Positions 23,053-33,018 of a stretch of DNA of 64,000 nt are shown here, piece by piece (the stretch's first letter is position 1; every line of letters begins with the position of its first letter). A program made the translations under genes and the position numbers. A model generated the notes under the pieces. The model searched no databases and was not told the origin of the DNA. It saw nothing but the letters and a program-made list of their open reading frames with translations. The DNA comes from Platerodrilus igneus (Eukaryota; Arthropoda; Insecta; Coleoptera; Lycidae), in the NCBI GenBank assembly GCA_036346225.1, contig JARFIW010001480.1, positions 9,083,001 through 9,147,000 of the forward strand, given 5' to 3'.

Positions 23053-25322
23053 ATTGATTTCTATTTTGAACTAGCTTATATTCCTTGAAATTACCACAGC
23101 CTTCATCTTTCACTATCTGTGTGCAATAGTCTAAGCTAGGTCTACCTCTGCCTTTCTTTTTTCCTATCTCTGCATCTAATATATTCCCCACTATTCCCTC
23201 ATGCCTTAGTATATGACCTATCAACCTCCTATATTTTACTATTTTTCACATATATCTTTCTTCCCTTACTACTTCTAGTACCTCTTTGTTCTTAATTTTA
23301 TCTGTCCATGATACCTTCATCATATGTTTGTAGCCCCACATTTTAAAAACGTATCTTTTTCCTGTCTGGTTCTCCTGCTGCCCAGATTTCACAACCGTAC
23401 AACGCTGTGCTCCACACATATGTTTTAAGCAATCTTTTCCTTGTTTCTATACTTGTTGTCTTTGAACACAGTAGTTCCTTTTTCTTGTTAAATGTAACAC
23501 GACCTTGTGCTAATCTTTGTTTTATATCTTTTGCGATCTTCATATCTTGCCTGATTTGGCTTTGTAGGTAGCAGATATATTTAACCTCTTGTAAGTTCTC
23601 AGTACCTATTTGTATTCTAGTTTTTGATTTATTTTCCCTTCCTTTACATACTAGTACTTTAGTTTTATTTTTGTTAATTTTCATACTGTATCTCTCTGTT
23701 AAAATTGTTTCTATTTCATTAAAAACTGCTTCTAACTCTTCCTTGCTAGACGCTAATACCGCTATATCATCTGCAAATTTAAGCATATCAATTTTTTGTC
23801 CCTGCATAGTAATTCCAAATGTCTTCCTGCATTTGACAATATTCTTTGCCTCTTTGATGTACAAGTTAAAAATTAATGGGGATAGCGCACATCCCTGTCT
23901 CAAACCTTTTCTAATATTTACTTCTCTACGATCCTACTATAATTCTATTACAGCTGTTTGCTTTTTGTATAAGCTATGTACTATTCGCCTATCCCTAAAA
24001 CTCATTCCAATTTTTTTGAGTATGTCGAACGTTTTTTCCATTTTAATTGTCGAATGCTTTTTCCAGATCTACAAACCTTATATACACGCTTTCCTCTTTT
24101 TCTATTGTTTTCGTCATATAACCGTCAGCGCTAAAATAGCCTCCCGTATTCCCCTGTTTCACGTAAACCCAAATTGATCTTTTCTTAGTATTTCTTCAGC
24201 CCGTTTTTTCATCCGTCTTTGTACAATTCTAAGTAATATTTTTGACACGTGTGCTGTCAAACTTATTGTTTGAAAATTTTCACATCTATCTGTGCCCCTC
24301 TTTTTTGGTATAAGGACTATGATGTTACGTTTGAAATCTTTGGGTATCTTGCCAGTCCTCATACATATAACTTATAAGTTGGAAGAGACGATCTGATACT
24401 GGTTGTCTAGGGGGTTTTAGAGTTTTTGCATGCACCTTATTTATACCCGAACCCTTACAATTTTCCAGACTCTTTAAAATTAATTAAAACTCATCTCTAA
24501 GTATAGGATGTCCCAAGTCGTCCTCTTCAATGTTCGATTCTTGTTCTAGTGCTTCTAGTTCCTTCCTGCATATAAATTTCCTATATATTCTTGCCATCTA
24601 ACCATCTTCTATAATTTTTCTATAATGACGTTTCCTCCCGCGCACTTTATATTTTTGATATATGGTTTTATATACCTAAAATTCATTCTAATTAGTTTGT
24701 ACGCTTCATATGTCTTTCATATTTCCATCTTAGTTTGTACCTCTTTGAACTTTTCATCAATCCGTTGTTCTTTAGCTTTCCTGCATTTGGGAATAATTTC
24801 CCATTTTATGGCTTTGTATCTGTTTTTCTGTTTCGTCTGATATATTTTTGTGTCTTCGTCTTTCTTCTATTAAATTCAGGATATCCTTTGTTATCCATGG
24901 TTTCTTATTTCCTTGTTGTGTCTACCCCAGAATATATTTGGCCACCAGTCTAAGCTGGATTTAATGTTATTCTATTCTGTTTCTACTTACGTGTATAAAA
25001 AATTTTCCAGATACCTTTCAGCAAGTCATTTGCCTTTTTTCAAATCTTTCATGGATATCTTTATCTTTTAATTACTCAAAGTCAAAGTGCCTGTTTTCTA
25101 TTCCTTTTTTCAAAATTTTAAATTTAAGAGAGGCCTTCATAATTACGATGTTGTGGTCAGTATCTATATCTGCTTCTGGGTAACTTCTACAGACTTTTAC
25201 TTGATTCCTAAACCGTTGTCTAACAAGAATGTAATCTATTTGATATCTTCCTATATCTCCTGGCATCTTCCACGTATATCGTCTTCTAGCATGATATGAA
25301 ATAATGTGTTTGTGATGGTTAA
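23027..25322 (-). mobile_element. RTE-type LINE, 5'-truncated, decayed
   Basis: Read on the minus strand from 25322: the C-terminal end of the endonuclease (GDIGRYQIDYILV and a DTDHNIV motif near 25135-25260), then polymerase pieces. These include the IPKDFKRNIIVLIPKK and ISLTAHVSKIL motifs at 24360-24170, MRQGCALSPLIFNLY at 23903, and the FADDIAVLA catalytic motif near 23770. The C-terminal domain has IGHILRHEG and GRGRPSLD at 23220-23120, and the stop is at 23027. It is the same family as the plus copy at 60838-63103, overlapping it in the middle. Such ORFs are often labelled 'craniofacial development protein 2-like' in databases. Several stops and frameshifts are present. Confidence 0.85.
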
Positions 25323-25640
25323 CTTAATAATAATAGTAATAATAATAATAATAAATGCCTTTATTTACCATAAAATAGAAACTGAATATAGACTACAACA
25401 TGGTAAAAGGGCAGTTCAGCAAATCTGACGACCTGTGCTGCTCTTCCACTTAACCCACAATAAGCGTATCATTTATTTATGTATTTATTTATTTACACTA
25501 CTTAACAGGCAAACCCAGTTACAAGGTAGGCACCAAATCAAAAACATTAATATACAAATCAACAAAATTAAAAGAAAAATGATGTTGTCGTGGTCGTGAT
25601 CGAAAGCAGACGTATATATGCTGTGCTAGAGTGAAAATTG
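25323..25640 (-). mobile_element. 3' end of another LINE with ATT-repeat tail
   Basis: On the minus strand the sequence reads AATAAAGGCATTTATTATTATT and continues into ATT repeats (25325-25355). This is the typical tail of an insect LINE. The rest of the block to about 25640 has no coding content. It abuts the truncated 5' end of the RTE copy. Confidence 0.5.
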
Positions 25641-25692
25641 AAATATTGTAGTTCTAGTTTGATAGAATACAATAAAATTTTTATTTAAAGAA

Positions 25693-26019
25693 ATGCCGTT
25701 GATTAGTAAATGTATGGTGTGTAACCTAGACCTTCATGTTGATAAAGAAATTAGTTGCGATAAGTGTAAATTTCCATTACATTCAACCTGTTCTAATTTA
25801 TCGCGGGCCAAAATACAATGCTTATCAATAAAGGATAGAAAAGTTGTCTTTCATTGTGATACATGTGTAACAAGAGGATCTGAGGTTAATGAATTAAAAA
25901 AATTAATATTGGAACTAAAAACAGAAATCGACGAATTAAAATCTGCTGCAATGGAGAATAAACAAGTTGAAAATGCAAGGCATTGTCGCAACGAACTTCC
26001 AAATGTAGACTTACTTTAA
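25693..26019 (+). pseudogene. CR1 ORF1 N-terminal half with PHD-type zinc finger
   Basis: An open frame of 108 codons starting at an ATG 53 bp after an A/T-rich leader. Residues 7-58 show C-x2-C, C-x2-C, H-x2-C and C-x2-C spacing (CMVC, CDKC, HSTC, CDTC), the pattern of a PHD finger. PHD fingers are known in ORF1 proteins of some CR1 elements, where they may guide chromatin choice. A coiled-coil-like run follows (LKKLILELKTEIDELKS). It is cut by the repeat insertion at 26020. Confidence 0.75.
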
Positions 26020-26530
26020 AACAATTTATGTATCGCACATTAATTTTGGACCTATTTGAAATTTTTGATAAAAATTAATTCCGGGGGTCGGGTATCCGTG
26101 GTCAGATTTTGTGGGGGTACCATATTTCGACTCAGCTATGTTAGGGAGTCCAAATATGTATCGCACATTAATTTTGGACCTATTTGAAATTTTTGATAAA
26201 AATTAATTCCGGGGGGGGGGTCGGGTATCCGTGGTCAGATTTTGTGGGGGGTACCATATTTCGACTCAGCTCTGTTAGGGGAGTCCAAATATGTATCGCA
26301 CATTAATTTTGGACCTATTTGAAATTTTTTTTTTCCCGACGGAATATCGCGGGGGCACGGCGCCCCCGTGGCCCGATTTTAACTGACATCAAAACTTAAG
26401 CTCTGGACACCGAGCTGAATCGATTGATGTATCACACATTGATGTCCGACCATTAGAAAGGCCTCGGACGGACGGACAGACGGACGACAAATCGATTTCA
26501 TAAACGAACGAAGTTCGTTGAAAAGTACCA
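26020..26530. repeat. Tandem-repeat insertion with 3' hairpin
   Basis: About 510 bp inserted in CR1 ORF1. A unit of about 127-135 bp begins TATCGCACATTAATTTTGGAC and occurs at about 26031 and 26158, with a third partial copy from 26293 and a degenerate trace near 26430. A GACGGACGGACAGACGGACG run and a hairpin (ACGAAC-GAA-GTTCGT) follow near the right end. Arrays plus a terminal hairpin resemble non-autonomous Helitron-like elements, but TC/CTRR ends were not found. Confidence 0.65.
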
Positions 26531-26533
26531 AAC

Positions 26534-26990
26534 ATGGATTTACTCTCATCAGATTCCTATGAAACTATGGTGTGCGAAGCACAAGAACGAATTAAAAGAG
26601 AAAATAATCTTGTAATATATGGTATTCCGGAAGGCACAAACGACAATGAACATGCAACTATAGCTACTTTTCTTAAAACTATAAAACCTCATGGTAAAAT
26701 TGATATAGTGCTAAGTTCCATTGTATGTTTGGGAGTTAGAAAATCGTCTAGAAATAACCCACGGTCAGTTCGTGTTACATTAATCAATACCGCAGATGTA
26801 TTCTTTGTTCTGAAAAATAAAAATATACTTAAGTCAAATCAAATATATCAAAATTAATATGTCAAGAACGATGAAACACGATATCAGCGAGAGTTGTTAT
26901 TTAAATGCAAATCTAGTTTAAAAGAGCACATTGATAATGGTGAAACCAATCTTACCATTAAATACCTTAAAGGCATACCAACTATAGTTC
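26534..26990 (+). pseudogene. CR1 ORF1 C-terminal half
   Basis: After the insertion the frame resumes (26534-26857) with ERIKRENNLVIYGIPEG, a motif common to CR1/Jockey ORF1 RNA-binding regions, then a KPHGKIDIVLSSIVCLG and NPRSVRVTL stretch. A frameshift near 26857 leads to a further frame with NDETRYQRELLFKC and IKYLKGIPTIV. It is inactive. Confidence 0.7.
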
Positions 26991-27039
26991 AAAAAAACTA
27001 ATCACATCAAACAGCTATAAATTTACATGTTGTTATCAA

Positions 27040-28110
27040 AATGTTATCAAAAGCAGATCAGTTTATTACTTCAATTAGTGGTTGTGAAAATGACTTTATA
27101 TGTATTACTAAAACATGGTTATCCGAAGACATTCAGTCTTCTGAATATTTTCCTCACAATTATAATACTTTTAGAAATGATCGAAATTTTCAGCAAGTAG
27201 GTTTAAGATGTGGGGATAGCGTTCTTGTGGCTATAAAAGATTCCATTACTACAGAGCAAATAAACTTGCATAAATTAAATAAAATTAAATAAAAACCCTT
27301 AACCACAAAAAATATTTAAATTACTAGATACGTATTTCGACCACTATGTGGTCATCATCAGTAACAAAAAAAAAAAATTAGCTGTATAATTTACTATATT
27401 GTTGCTTTAAACACTATCGAGGATATTCTCCTCACCCGCAGGCTGGTGTTCTCAACAACAAACAAGTGCCTTTTTTTTTTTTGTTACTGATGATGACCAC
27501 ATAGTGGTCGAAATACGTATCTAGTAATTTAAATATTTTTTGTGGTTAAGGGTTTTTATTTAATTTTATTTAAATCGTGCCACAGTGTTCCTATAGATTA
27601 TTGCATAAATTACATAGCGATATCCCCAATATTGATGTTATTGACTGTAAATGTACTTTTACATTTGGCCATCTGTATATATTTGTAGTGTACATACCTC
27701 ACACACCCACTTTAGTAATGTTGGAAGAACTTTTTGATTACTTTATTCAATTTCACACTAGTAGAAAGCATTTACTAATTGTTGGTGACTTCAATATTCC
27801 TACGTACAATAGTGATGTAAATAGTTCTTTAAATCATGTTGTGCAAAATTTTTGTGAGTTGCTACATGTTGTTCAATACAACAATATTCGTAATAGTAGT
27901 GGAAGGTTATTTGATCTTGTGCTAAGCAGTTTTGATTGTGTTGTTGAACATAATAAGATGCCAATACTTAGTGAAGATGCACATCATCCTTGTTTAATGC
28001 TGAACTTTAACTTGCAAGTACGTATGCAACCAGTTTTTGAAGTAAACCATTCTAATAAAGAATACAACTTTAAGAAAGTGTTTGTCCAGTCTTTAAGAAC
28101 GGGCAACTAA
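27040..28110 (+). pseudogene. CR1 endonuclease, split by a MITE
   Basis: Two stretches of an apurinic-endonuclease-like domain: 27041-27274 with CITKTWLSEDI (the 'E-T-W-L' catalytic region) and RCGDSVLVAIKD, and 27577-28110 with LLIVGDFNIP (the catalytic GDFN motif), NSSGRLFDLVLS and a DAHHPCL motif (the C-terminal aspartate-histidine). A 299-bp MITE separates them. The open frame ends shortly before a deletion joins it to the polymerase. Confidence 0.75.
27275..27573. mobile_element. 299-bp MITE with about 100-bp inverted arms
   Basis: The left arm (27275-27376) and right arm (27471-27573) are near-perfect inverted complements from TTAAATAAAATT inward, through AACCCTTAACCAC and the TACGTATTTCGACCAC block, to a poly-A/poly-T run next to the centre. 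The centre is about 95 bp. It splits the CR1 endonuclease ORF. The arms are far longer than ordinary TIRs, so RNA from it would fold into a long hairpin. Confidence 0.9.
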
Positions 28111-28119
28111 ACATTATTA

Positions 28120-29320
28120 ATAACTACATGCCTATTTCTATACCATGCACTTTTGATCAAGTTTTTGAGATGATATTATACAACAAGGTTTATCAACACT
28201 TCAAGCCATACATTTCGTCATATCAACATGGATTTGTAGCAAATCGGTCAACAGAAAGTAATCTCTGTTGTTTTGTACAGTATGTTTCTGAAGTACTAGA
28301 CAGTCATGGTCAAGTCGACGTTGTATACACACATTTTTCAAAAGCATTTGACAAAGTGAACCATTCAATTTTATTATCGATATTAGACGCTATTGCATTC
28401 TCAAATTCGCTCATTCTATTCTTTAAATCGTATTTAACTGATAGATCCCAATATGTGAGCTACAACGGATATACATCCACTGAGTACACACCAACTTCAG
28501 GAGTCCCACAAGGATCTAATCTAGGTCCATTACTCTTTCTTATATTTATAAATAGTATTACTGATTTAATGAATTGCGAAGTACTTATGTTTGCAGATGA
28601 CGTAAAAATATATACTACAAGTACAACCCCACAGGATTGCGACAAAGCTGCAATCCAATATAAACAAAATAGTGAATTGGTGTGATAACTATAAACTACA
28701 ATTGAACACTGAAAAGTGTAAAGTGATGACGTTCACACGTAAATGGAAACAGTTGATATATCATTATAAGTTAGGTAACACAATAGTAAATCGTTGTAGT
28801 GAAACTAGAAATTTAGGCTTTTTCTTTGATGAGCGGCTTTCCTTTTCAAATCATATCCGTACCATCGTTAAGTCAGGAAATCGTATGCTAGGCTTCATAA
28901 TACGCAATTGTCAGGGTTTTGAAAATATTACAACTCCAAAAGTCTTGTTCAAAACATTTGTAAGATCTAAACTAAAATATTGCATCAATGTCTGATGTAC
29001 TATTTATATTTGTCACAAAGACCTCTTAGAATCCGTCCAACGTAAATTTTTTAAATACTTATGGTTTCGTTTGTATAATGTATATCCAGAAAGAGGTTTT
29101 GATCATAATATTTTGTTACAAATTTTCAGTGTAAATACTCTTGAGTGTAGACGCAAAATTCTCAGAATTTCATTCTTATTTAAGTTAGTACGTTACTTAA
29201 TTGATTGCCTGTACTTGGTAGGAAAATTGAATTTGTGTATACAGCGAAGATCTAGTAGAAACAAGTATTGTTTTATATTAATTCTTTTAATGCCAATCTC
29301 TTATTTAAGTTACCTATAGA
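28120..29320 (+). pseudogene. CR1 reverse transcriptase, partial
   Basis: Starts within the domain: PISIPCTFDQVFEMIL, SSYQHGFVANRSTESN, HFSKAFDKVNHSILL (motif A), SGVPQGSNLGPLLFLIFIN (motif B) and LMFADDVKIY (catalytic motif) lie in one frame at 28128-28685. The thumb-like part runs 28672-28995 (LQLNTEKCKVMTF, RNLGFFFDERLSFSNHI), then the C-terminus at about 29000-29320. The N-terminal fingers are deleted. Frameshift at 28680, stops at 28993 and 29317. Confidence 0.8.
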
Positions 29321-29520
29321 AACTATGTGTGCAGAGTATAATGATTTATGTGAACATACAGATATTTTTATGGACAATTTAGCAAATATTCTAAATTGTG
29401 CTTATTTGCATAACTCTAGAAATATGTAAGTGCAATTGTAAATTTTCACTACTTCTTGTATATTGTGTGTTACTGCTTTGTCCTATAATTGGTACATTGT
29501 ACTGTTGGGCTATAATCTGG

Positions 29521-29556
29521 TAAATAAATAAATAAATAAATAAATAAGTAAATACA
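29521..29556. repeat. AAAT microsatellite tail
   Basis: Repeated AAAT units just after the CR1-type coding remains. Probably the LINE 3' tail. Confidence 0.85.
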
Positions 29557-30396
29557 AAAGTAAAAATAAAATTAAATAAGAAAAAAGCAAAAACAGTAAA
29601 ACATAACCTGAATGCAAACAGTCAAAACACAAGGAAAAAGGATGGATAGGTAAGGAACACCAAATAATTGGTTAATCCGTGCACAGACTAGTTGATTTAA
29701 TGCATGACAAGGTAACATGAAAGATGTCAAGGGATTCGCATTTGTTTTGAAATAAAGTATAAGATATATATTATAGGCGTATTGCTGATGTACTCCAAAA
29801 TAGGCTGCCGAATTCATTTAGGTACAGCCAAAAAATTAATAAGGCAGGACAAGAGTTTATATATTATAGTATCCAGCATGTTAAAACTATATACCGGTCA
29901 GGTTTACCAACATGTATTAATGAGAAGAGATGTATAATGTTTATTTGGACAAAGTCCATTCATTAATAAATTAACGAAATTTTATTTTAGGATAATTTTT
30001 GACATATGAGGGTAGGAGGTTGTAACATTTGGTAATATTATAGGAGAGAGCTGTTTTGAAGCATTTGGTGAGGCAGAGAAGAGGAGTTAGACCTCCTCTA
30101 GATCTAATATTTATTTGCTACGGAATTTCTAATTCGATTGCAGAGACAAGCAGGATTTGGGCTTAAAATTAGATTGTGATTAAAACATACATAATGTACG
30201 CAATGTCGTTTAGCCATAATAAGTCAACCAGTTTCCTGCAGTGTATGAAATATGTGCTCATATTGTTTAATTCCATGGATTAAACCAAGACAGGAGTTTT
30301 GTCATTTTTGTACTAAGACCTGACCCATACATCACATTGCAAAAATCTGTAGTTTTAAGCTGTTATCGTTCGAGTAGGCGGCGTCTGAATTCTTAG

Positions 30397-30438
<42 letters not shown>

Positions 30439-30520
30439 TTGGCTCTATTATGAATTAATATCTATAAAGCAATTGGTATTTACAGGTTGGATCAATCATA
30501 AAGTTCATGGATATACATAT
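29557..30520. other. No gene recognised; contains a GT microsatellite at 30401-30436
   Basis: AT-rich, without supported genes. The only clear structure is a run of about 16 TG units at 30401-30436. Confidence 0.5.
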
Positions 30521-31671
30521 TGTTATGGATTCAAAGGGTTAAACTTGGGGTAAGCAATGCAATTTCAAACACTCTGTATAGAGAAAGGAACAATTTATTT
30601 ACGCGCAAAATTTATTTCATTTATTTAATTTAAACGAACAAGTATTGACGTATTTTTATAATTAATGATTGAAAAGTAATAGGTTCATAAAGAAAACCAG
30701 TTTTAAAAACAAATAGAAACGCATAATTAATTTAATTTATTTTAATTCAGCGTGTAATAGCATTAAGAAACACACCGGGGTATAGAAAATCAATAATCCA
30801 AAGGCAAAAGGGTTCGTGGTAGCAGACAAGGACGTGAGTTGTATCGAATACCGTGAAATATAGACTCCTAGAATTGTTGTTTAAACGGTCAATAATTAAG
30901 AACACCTGCATGTTTGAAAGGTTACCTTCTTCGAATTTATCAACATAATAACGCGGGCTTCAAAGAAAATATTTCCAACCGTCAGTTGCTTCGAATAAAC
31001 AAGCTAACAAAGTTTCTTAAAGAGAGGAGGAGATGCACAATCAATAATATGCTACAGATAGAGACGGGTATAAAAGCATTGGTTTCAAAACGCACGGTCG
31101 TATTCACGTGGAGTCATGCGACGCGGTCAACAATATCGATTTTATATAACTCAAGTGAGGTTGGAACGCGACATTAAATATGCATCAGACGGAGATAAAA
31201 ATATTACAGGCGGAGTTTTATGATGACACAGGACTGTATCATTGGTTGAAATGAGTAGTTTCTAAACAGACGAACACGCGACAGGTGAATGCGATTTTCG
31301 GATTATATGGCGAGTTCACAAGGAAAATTTCTGGGAGCTTTAAGTCAGTTAGATGAAAATTTGCAGAAATATTATTTTAAATTAAGTATTTCGCGTGAAG
31401 AGTGGCCGAGTGGTGGCATTTTTACAGTATAAATACTCGGAGAGAATAAGGCTCGTTCTCTTTTTTGATTCTCGTTGATTCTTTTTGTATTTTCATCGCT
31501 TTAGACCACCGACGTTATGGTAGAACATTGTGAGTATTGAAAAATTGTATAATTCAGTAAAAATAGTAAAATATTAAACACTTATCACGTGGTAAGTTAA
31601 GGCCTTGTAGTTATTAACGTATGTAGTGTCGAGTGAATTAAATTAACCGAGGTCCAACTAATACCATAACA
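30521..31671. repeat. Possible LTR with TGTTATGG/CCATAACA ends
   Basis: A 1151-bp block whose ends are an 8-bp inverted pair, TGTTATGG and CCATAACA. A TATAAATA at about 31431-31437 lies inside. The flanks (ATAT, AGCT) are not a TSD and no partner copy is in the window, so it could be one LTR of a broken element, or chance. Confidence 0.3.
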
Positions 31672-32578
31672 AGCTAATAAAGCAATAAACAAAAGTATAA
31701 GATACGTGAATTTGGATGCTGGGATGGAATGGTAATTGGTAGCAACGAGCTCGGCGTATACTGAGGTTATCATCTATAAATATCTGGTGGATCAGAGCGC
31801 ATAGTCACGAAGCCATGGGGTTCTGGAGGATACAGCATCATCGAAAGAGATGGAGACTTGAGGCATTTTTCAGGTAACTCATTTGAATTTGCTGTTATTT
31901 GATAAACTGTTGGAATTATTTGTGATGTGTGAGTGAACGTTGATGGTTATTTATGGTTATTTAACGTATTGGAAAAGATACGTGTGCTTGACAATTATTA
32001 GGGTATTTTAAATATTGAAAAAAAGGTGTATATAAAGATTACTAAATTTCATTACGAATTTAAATTGGCTTGTTAAGGGTACATGCGTTATTATTTTTGT
32101 AGTAAGTTTATGCAAGGTAAAAGGCATACATTAATAAACTGGGTTATTATGAGCTCACCATACTCCAGTGTGCAATAAATATAGGGTATTATTTGGGGCC
32201 CATTTACTCCTATTGTATTAAATGTGTTTGCAATTAAAATTTTAAAACAAGGACTTTACCAAAATCTCACTTATTGAGTTGTAACTAGAGTACCAAACTA
32301 TACGTATCTGTGAATAATTGTTTGTAAATAGCGGTTAATAAAGATTGTATGATTGTTGTATTATTTGGTGATTTTTTTTTGAATGGTGTGTGAGTGGGAA
32401 GGAAGAATAATTGCAAACTTAGGTATCTGAGAAGAGGCACAGCTGAGCTAACCAGGGAAGCTGCTGAAGATATTTTAAAGCAGAAATCAGGGTAAGAAAT
32501 TTTTTTTTGTTGTGAACCTTTTATTTTGAAAAGTATTTAGTGATTCACTCTCAATTCTTAAACTTTAATCCGCAGATT
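31672..32578. other. No gene recognised
   Basis: AT-rich. A short stretch at 32420-32494 could encode LRRGTAELTREAAEDILKQ and is followed by GTAAGA, as an exon would be. It is alone and has no acceptor that I trust. Confidence 0.3.
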
Positions 32579-32720
32579 CACAGCAATCTTATGACGGCCC
32601 AACGTTAGAATTTGAATAGGTTTTAGGGAGTTCCAGAGACTGTCCCCACGATCACAGCAATCTTATGGACGGCCCAACGATGGGGCTCGAATATTGGTGA
32701 GACCACAGCAATATATATAA
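32579..32720. repeat. Minisatellite-like repeats related to 48453-48640
   Basis: The block CACAGCAATCTTATG(G)ACGGCCCAACG occurs twice (about 32580 and 32656), with a third partial start near 32704. It resembles the minus-strand reading of the 42-bp array at 48453-48640. Confidence 0.55.
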
Positions 32721-33018
32721 GTTAAATAGTTATGAAATCAACATACATACAGGTTAAATTAGTTCGTAAGTCTATGGCAAACTTCGGAAGACTTCGTGGT
32801 TTACTGCAGGTGCCAAGTACGAGCTTAAATAGTTATGAAAAGTGATGCAGCGCACCACTCGTGGAGACGTAGGCGTTAGCAGGCTATGGGTTAGCTTATA
32901 GAAGTATTAGCTAAATGTACAGGATGAATCATATTAAACTTTCCAAGTTTACAAGGTCATTACCCGAACACTGGGGGGAGTGGAAGGGTGGGGATGGCGT
33001 CGTCAGACGCCCCATGAC

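Larger units (their letters stand above)
25575..29556 (+). mobile_element. CR1-type LINE, multiply interrupted
   Basis: The parts lie in order on the plus strand: 5' leader, ORF1 with a PHD-like finger (25693-26019), an insertion of tandem repeats (26020-26530), the rest of ORF1 (26534-26990), the endonuclease start (27040-27274), a 299-bp MITE (27275-27573), the endonuclease end (27574-28110), polymerase pieces (28120-29320) and an AAAT-repeat tail (29521-29556). The fusion of endonuclease to mid-polymerase at about 28110 shows an internal deletion. The ORF1 type and FADD polymerase motif suit the CR1/Jockey group. Confidence 0.8.

Noticed and set aside
30914..31177. 87-codon plus frame as a gene
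   Set aside because: Lies within a probable LTR-like block and has no recognisable motif.
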